Positions 19,776 to 25,528 of a DNA stretch of 25,528 nt are shown piece after piece (positions within the stretch are counted from its first letter, which is position 1; every line of letters starts with the position of its first letter). The stretch lies in the NCBI GenBank assembly GCA_002261195.1, contig MVBO01000182.1, positions 1 to 25,528 of the forward strand. The letters are read 5' to 3'. The notes under the pieces are model-generated. The model was not told the origin of the DNA. It searched no databases and saw nothing but the letters and a program-made list of their open reading frames with translations. This stretch comes from Bifiguratus adelaidae (lineage: Eukaryota; Mucoromycota; Endogonomycetes; Endogonales). The position numbers were made by a program, and so were the translations under genes.

Positions 19776-22700
19776 TTAACGCAAATCATCATCACAATCG
19801 CTTCCACCAATATCAATCTCTTCGTCGTCTTCCTTCTCTTGTCCTCCCTTACGCTTTCCTTCACCTTTCTGTCCTTTAGCTTTCTCGCCCGGCTTGGCAT
19901 CGCCTTTGGGGTGCTGAGGTAACCAACTGTGTCGCAGATTCGAATGATTTGGCCTTTTAGCCGCGGTCTCCTTGACCTCCACATCCGTATCTGTCTCGTT
20001 ATTGTCCGATGCCATCTCTTCCGCTTGCATGTTGTTCCCATTCGCTGTGCCTTTCTCCACCACTGACACCTTCTTGCGCTTCTCTGGCGTATCATCTTCA
20101 AAATGACCAAGCATAGGCGGTTTGTGGCCAAGACGAAGCGCCCTATCAGGATATTCAAAATACTTTTGCAAACGCAAATTGCCTGCTGAACTTGGTGATA
20201 GGACATCCGGAGAGGTTCGAGAATGGCCAAAGAATCCAGCACTCGCAACAGAAAACGGCGTCTCTAATTTATCGGGCACGGTAAGCGGTAGGGGCGATGG
20301 AAAGAAATTACCGAGATCCTCTTCAAGGAACGGGCCGAGCTTGTGATCAACTGAGCAGGTAGAGGCGAGAGCCTTTGCCCGATGCAAGGGAACCCAGGTA
20401 CCAAACAGCCCACTGTCACGTTTCCGAATCCGTACACGTCCAACCTCGAGACTGAGAATAATGTTGCGCTCGGTATCCGTTTCAACCCCTCCTGCCATCA
20501 GGAGCTGTGTTGCATTGACATAATTGTTGTCTACCATGCGAAGCAGCTTGCCTTCCTTGGCGAAACCGTGTGCTCGTGATAGCAAGGCAACGTATGTGGG
20601 TGTGCCATCAATGACGGTTGCAAAAATGGGCGGATATGTTTGAACGATCGGCGCTACTTTCTCAGTGGTGCCTATGGAGTCCAGCAGCTCTTGACTTATG
20701 GCGGGGACAGAGAGTGGGGCCATCGGTATGTTCGGAAATTCGGGTGGATGGGTAGATATGGAGAGCTGAGGACGCGCCTCAGTACGGACGGGAAGTTTTC
20801 CGGGGCGGGGGCCAACGGAAGTAGAAGGATTCTCTTTGGGGTCTTGTGTGGGCTGAACAATGGCCTCCTTGATTAATGTTGTGAGTGGCTCCGGTGGAAT
20901 ACCTTGTGGCGGTACTAGCTCGGGTTGAGTGCGCTGCGTATGTACAGATGTTTCCAATGCTATGGAGGGTTTGTCGGAAAAAAAGGCATCCATGCCTTTC
21001 AAATGTGAAATTTCGTAAACCTTGTAAAGCTCACGAGCCTTGAGCAACGGCACCCTAATTCAACTTTAAGCGAAAGGTACATCTAAGTTTCCCACTTACC
21101 AAGCACCGCGGCATTCTTCCGGGCCATGCCTTAAGTGCACAACAGAGTCTCCCAACTCTTTCGCATCCTGATCGTCGTCTAATACTTCCCAACCAGCAAC
21201 CTTACGGAGTATAGTGGCATTCACGTAGCCTTCATCCAGATATCCCACTCCTAAGTCCGCGCTCGACACTTCGGCATGGCGACCTGTGTCAATAGAGCTA
21301 CGCCGCCGGGTGCGTTTGGCCATAGACTCGGATGATCCATCTGTAGAAGCAACGAAGCGTAAGGGATGAAGCGTTTTGAGATCGGCCGAGAGCAACTCTA
21401 AAACAATCATGGTCCCAAAAGTCCTGGGGACAATGCTGAACGATTGATCTTCAGCCTTGTGTGTTTCCACTTCACTTTCGTCCCCCGCCTCCTGCAAAGT
21501 CGATAGGTCTTTACGAACAGATCGAGTGGAAGAACGACTCGGTGAAGCTTGTTCTGTTGGTTGAGAAGCAACATTGATACTTTGTAAGGGACTGTTCTTC
21601 ATATTGGATTTGTCTTGTACGGAAGACCGCCGTCGGGTTGCTCTTGGATGCGACTCTGATTTCCTCCTATGAGTATCGTTGCTTGAGTTGTCAACGTCTC
21701 CTAATTCTGGGAAGTACTGATCTAGCTCCGAAATGTCCATTGCCTCGGGTGTTGACAAGCCAAGGGTTATGGAGTCGCGATGGGAAATGTATGGTGGTGG
21801 AGGGATGTGATATTGGCTTGGATGGGACTGAGATAAAAGATCCGAATCCATGTCGGGCGCCACTCGATAGTTGGCCCAGAATTCGGATTCAGAGAAGGCT
21901 GGTAGATTGGTATGTAATGAAAAGGAGGATTTGCGGTGACCAAGACTCGAGGAACGAGTGTTGGCGTCGTACGGATGACTGGGCGCCTCGTGATTGCTAT
22001 CTTTGAAAGTGACACGCGAGGATTTTCGCCTTTGCGAGCCTTCTGGACCACCAACTTCAAGGTCCTCAAAAGCATCCTGCCTAAGCATCTCTTCGGCAAA
22101 ATCGTTCCCTTCCATGTCGCTATCATCCTCTGCCGGGTTGATACTCTTTCTACCAGGATGTGCAAAATCCTCAACGACATCCACTTCGATATCTGAAGTC
22201 CTGCCCTCTTGGTCCTCGCTAGGCGTTCCAGTGGTGCGATTTTCCTCGGTGTCTTTTGTGATTGGCCTTCGAAGTTTTCCGCCACGAGATAAGGCACTTG
22301 GATCGTTGTATCTTGTTGGTCGCAATGCAGGTGATCGTTGCGAGTTGGTATCTGACTCCGTGGTATCGTCAACCTTGATGTCTCCATCCTCGTCATCGTC
22401 CATTAGCTTCCGTCGCTTGGATGATCGTTTTTGTGATCTCAGGGTCGTGCTTGGAGGTTCCGCATCGTCGCTATCATCAGCTGCAATATCTACTTCAGGG
22501 CTTTGTTCCCGCAAATGGTTGGCCGGCTTGACTTTACCGCCAGAGCGTCGCTGAGACTCTTGTGGCGATTGGTGAGCTCTAGTTCGAGGTGGCTGTCGAC
22601 GCTGAAGAGCAGAGAGTCGTGTAGAGCGCTTTGTCGCAATGTCTTGAATGCCGTCGTCTTGCTTATGATTGAGGCTCAAATCATGGACGGTCTCATTGCT

Positions 22701-23556
22701 GTGCTTGATCCTGGGATGCGATCGTTTGCCGCTTCCTTCGTGATCTGACAGTGGTGAATCGGATGACGAGCTTATGGAGGACCGATGGGAGGATGTTAAT
22801 GATGGATTTGAAGCAGGAGAGCCTTCCCGCTCGTCTTGTGCATGATCTTTCCCTGAACGAGTCTGTACTCCGGAGCCCTGTCGTCTGGCCGGCCACACAG
22901 CTTCCGAACTTTGAGCGGCTTTCAGAGGTGGCGTGGCCGTTCGAGGCGGAACCAGAGGTGTGCCTAGGCGCTCTGTCTGGTCAGGAAACTGTTCGGCATC
23001 GGTGACGAGAGAGTAATTAATTTTGCGAGTGTGTCGTTCATCAACGTGTTTGGCGAGTAGAGGCTGTCGAGGTGGATTATGTTCGGCAGCCCGCTTGAAA
23101 TGTTGTGATATACGTGATGAGACTGTGGCATAAGGTGTTGCACCGCTAAAAGCAATGAAACCAAGGTGAGATTAAACGAATCAGGACTCTGCTTGCTCAT
23201 GGCAGTACTTACCCAAGCGTGGCATATCGATATTTGACAATGCAGTTCGCCAACTCTCGCGGACTGCTGGGTTTATTCCCCATCTTGACAAGCGCTTTCA
23301 GGATAGCGGTGAACACCTTATCTTTGGCATCATTTGGATGGATAGGAATGGGAAGGGGGTTGGATATCGGTGTACTTGCTCTCGACGTATCGCTCTCCAT
23401 CTCGCTGCCGCTGGCGCGATCATGAGTGCCCTCATCGTCTGCTATCTCATGGTCGGCGTCATTCTCCGAATCCGAGGTCGCTTGCGCTGCTGTGCGACTG
23501 CGCTGCCTTGTATGGCCACTGATGGCATTTATTGCGGCTGCCAGTACCTTGGACAT
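19776..23556 (-). CDS. Gds1 winged-helix and tandem APSES/KilA-N DNA-binding protein
   Basis: Three exons (23556-23213, 23145-21100, 21054-19776) give 3669 nt, 1222 residues, all phases consistent. Residues ~75-162 are a fungal Gds1-type winged helix (ALVKMGNKPSSPRELANCIV, GATPYATVSSRISQHFKRAA, HVDERHTRKINYSL), split by the first intron. A long acidic, Ser/Arg-rich disordered region follows. Then come two APSES/KilA-N-like modules. The first has YVNATILRKVAGW (from 755) and RGAWVPLLKARELY (W797). The second has YVNATQLLMAGG (from 975) and FGTWVPLHRAKALA (W1017). Only the second has a clean preceding strand region (IFATVIDGTPTYVALLS). The C-terminus is Lys-rich, then acidic. It is probably a nuclear DNA-binding regulator; target genes are unknown. 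ATG 23556 is the first in-frame ATG; open frame continues upstream without one. The stop is 34 nt from that of CHS7, tail to tail. Confidence 0.88.
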
Positions 23557-24313
23557 GTTGACGGAAAATCCAGACCGTGCAAGGAAGCCAAGCAGATAAG
23601 GATACGCCGGGCAAAAGCCAGTAAAAAAATCGAGTGAGGTGCGTTCTGAAAAGCGCTCTCGCTCAAAGTAGGACAACGCCGGTGGCAAAGCGTTGCGAGC
23701 ACAAGAACGACACCAGACGGAGCCTATCTAGACGCACTTGAACACAGTTGACCAGGGAAACCAATCCGAACCACGACCAACGAGGAGACTCGAATGAGTC
23801 AGTCGGCAGAGTGACTGCGGATAAACGTCGTCTATCTTGCGGTGAAGCTCTGCTCTTACACTACCCTAAGCACGACCACGCGTCAACAGGTATGCGAAGA
23901 GTGATGGTTAGTCGCTGGCCAGAAAGGAAAGAGAAGTAAAGTGAACACCAGCACATCGTGGACAGCCTTTTAATTCATTGTTGAATACGATTAGGGATGC
24001 CTGCTTGCTATGACCAGAACAAGGACTGCTACGAGGACCATAGCTTAATCTTACGTCTATCATGGATGGGAAGGCTTATCGTGATCTACATTACCCCTAT
24101 CCGCTTCTATTCATGCTCGCTTGACTCCCGTCGACATGCCTTTGGACCATTCATTGCCACAATAGGCACCAGAATGAGCAGTCCAAACAAGAAGCATTTG
24201 TTTGATAGCTATTTGGAACGAAAAGACGGATGGTATTCTCCTTCTATGCCGAAAACAAATTCACTGTAGGCAAGGTGCAAACCTCTATGTAAATCTCTTA
24301 CATGCTAATACCT
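23557..24313. other. intergenic, promoter of the APSES-domain gene
   Basis: About 750 bp between the start of the winged-helix/APSES gene and the stop of the ABC transporter gene, both on the minus strand. It must hold the promoter of the former and the 3' UTR of the latter. A 90-codon plus-strand frame at 23997-24269 has no recognisable match and no support. No RNA gene or repeat is seen. Confidence 0.5.
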
Positions 24314-25528
24314 TTATATGCCGTAACCTTTAAAGAATGGACGGTCTTCTTGTTCTTGCGGTTCCCGATCACGATGTTCAGTGAGCTCTTCATCTTCCAT
24401 CCATTCAGCTTCCACACGCTGATGTTCCATCAGCTTCTTGAAGACACCTTCTTCCTTCTTCATCAGCTCTTCGTATGTGCCCATTTCTGCGACGCGACCT
24501 TGGTCCAAACAGGCAATGACATCGGCGGATCGGATGGTAGACATGCGATGGGCAATGGTAAAGACGGTACGTCCCCGCATCAAGGTTTCCAGAGCGTCTT
24601 GGACGAGCGCTTCCGATTCAGCGTCTAACGCACTGGTGGCCTCATCAAGTATGAGAATTGTTGGATCCTTCAAGAGTGCTCTTGCAATGGCGATACGCTG
24701 TTTTTGGCCACCGGACAGGCTGATACCGCGCTCACCCACAAAGGTATCGTAACCATCCGGGAAACTGAGTATGAAGTTTTCGCAATTGGCTTTCCTAGCA
24801 GCGTTCTGCACATCTTCAAGTGACACTTCCGTATCATCATTGGCGCCATAGGCAATGTTCTCTGCGATAGTGCCTGCGAACAAGACCGGTTCTTGAGACA
24901 CGAGGCCAATCTGACGACGCCACCAATGCAGGTTCAACTTCTTGATGTCGGTATCGTTGATGGTGATGGTACCGCGAATAGGATCGTAGAATCGTAGCAA
25001 GAGTGATCCTACAGTGGATTTGCCAGATCCAGATTGTCCCACCACGGCCACAACTGAGCAGAGTCGTCATGAGTGTCTAGTCAGTCAGACTATATGGTTG
25101 ACCTACCGGTGCCTGGATCGATAATGAGATTCATGTCTTTGAAAATGGCCGTCTTTGGGCGAGTCGGATAGGCAAAATCCACATTATGAAATTGAATGCG
25201 GCCACGGGCGTCTTTCAAGATCTCCCCGGCTAGATACAGAATAGAATGAGAATGAGCTACAACGCACCTGGCGTGTTACTTACAATCTAGAGGGATGGCG
25301 CTCGGGCGATCCAACAATTCGAACAAACGACTTCCGGCTCCAATACCTTTCATGACCTCAGAATAAAACGACGTCAAACCTAAGCATCATGAGTATCGAC
25401 GTTCCATACAGAGCGATGACCTCCTAGTTACCTCCCAGACTTCCGCCTACATATGCCGTATACAGCAGAAACGAAGCTAAATCTCCCACCGATATTGATT
25501 GTGACATGACCATCTGACCACCATACCA
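24314..25528 (-). CDS. MDL1: ABC half-transporter, Mdl1/ABCB10-like (5' part outside window)
   Basis: Partial at the right edge. Exons 25528-25432 (incomplete), 25379-25284, 25229-25107 and 25053-24314 give 351 residues in frame. The visible part begins in the last membrane helices ([20 protein letters not shown]). [20 protein letters not shown] leads into the nucleotide-binding domain with its A-loop region ([15 protein letters not shown]). Walker A is GQSGSGKST, the Q-loop is in [20 protein letters not shown], the signature is [15 protein letters not shown], Walker B is [14 protein letters not shown] and the H-loop is IAHRMSTI. All catalytic elements are intact. The pattern matches the mitochondrial inner-membrane Mdl1/ABCB10 group, which exports peptides or related solutes. 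A full-length ABCB protein cannot be strictly excluded, because only the last domain is in view. The tail is acidic ([20 protein letters not shown]), which is not typical. Confidence 0.9.

Noticed and set aside
21638-22554. Plus-strand frames of 122 and 186 codons inside the winged-helix/APSES gene
   Set aside because: They run antisense to a 2-kb coding exon with convincing domains; Ser-rich content reflects the complement of Arg/Asp/Ser codons.
23997-24269. 90-codon plus-strand frame between the APSES gene and the ABC transporter
   Set aside because: No recognisable domain, no homologous pattern and no conserved splice structure; probably random.

Overview
The window is nuclear DNA from a fungus. 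Fungal markers are a Chs7-type chitin synthase export chaperone, an Erg2-type sterol C-8 isomerase and a Gds1 winged-helix/APSES DNA-binding protein. The genes are dense and cut by about 46 short GT-AG introns, nearly all 41-83 nt. A DHTKD1-type 2-oxoadipate dehydrogenase, an AARSD1-type alanyl editing protein and a TBRG1-like FYRN/FYRC protein fit an early-diverging or basidiomycete lineage better than a budding yeast. The sequence alone does not settle the phylum. Gene models were built by joining open frames at GT-AG sites; every multi-exon model closes in frame with consistent phases.

Layout: 1-2122 has no gene I can support. 2123-5511 (+) encodes DHTKD1 in ten exons. 5789-6770 (+) encodes a small, degenerate RhoGAP-like protein. 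6816-7431 (-) encodes a mitochondrial COA1-domain protein, convergent with it. 7639-8892 (-) is an FBXO31-like F-box protein. 9039-9820 (-) is ribosomal protein uL22 (RPL17). 10307-11592 (-) is an unrecognised coiled-coil protein with a basic C-terminus. It is divergent from an epsin at 11733-14038 (+) across only 140 bp. A run of + strand genes follows: TBRG1-like FYRN/FYRC protein (14545-16191), AARSD1 (16345-17668), ERG2 (17725-18440) and CHS7 (18643-19741). CHS7 converges, with 34 nt between stop codons, on a 1222-residue minus-strand protein (19776-23556) carrying a Gds1 winged helix and two APSES/KilA-N modules. The right edge holds the 3' part of an Mdl1/ABCB10-type ABC half-transporter (24314 to beyond 25528, -).

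These are mostly housekeeping genes: mitochondrial metabolism and assembly (DHTKD1, COA1, Mdl1), translation (uL22, AARSD1), endocytosis and secretion (epsin, Chs7), sterol synthesis (Erg2) and chromatin or transcription (FYRN/FYRC, Gds1-APSES). They do not form one pathway or a gene cluster. I found no mobile element, CRISPR array, tRNA or rRNA. The most interesting points are the tandem APSES modules with identical internal spacing, the RhoGAP-like domain lacking its arginine finger, the TCCATCC cluster upstream of RPL17, and the uncharacterised coiled-coil gene that shares a promoter with epsin.
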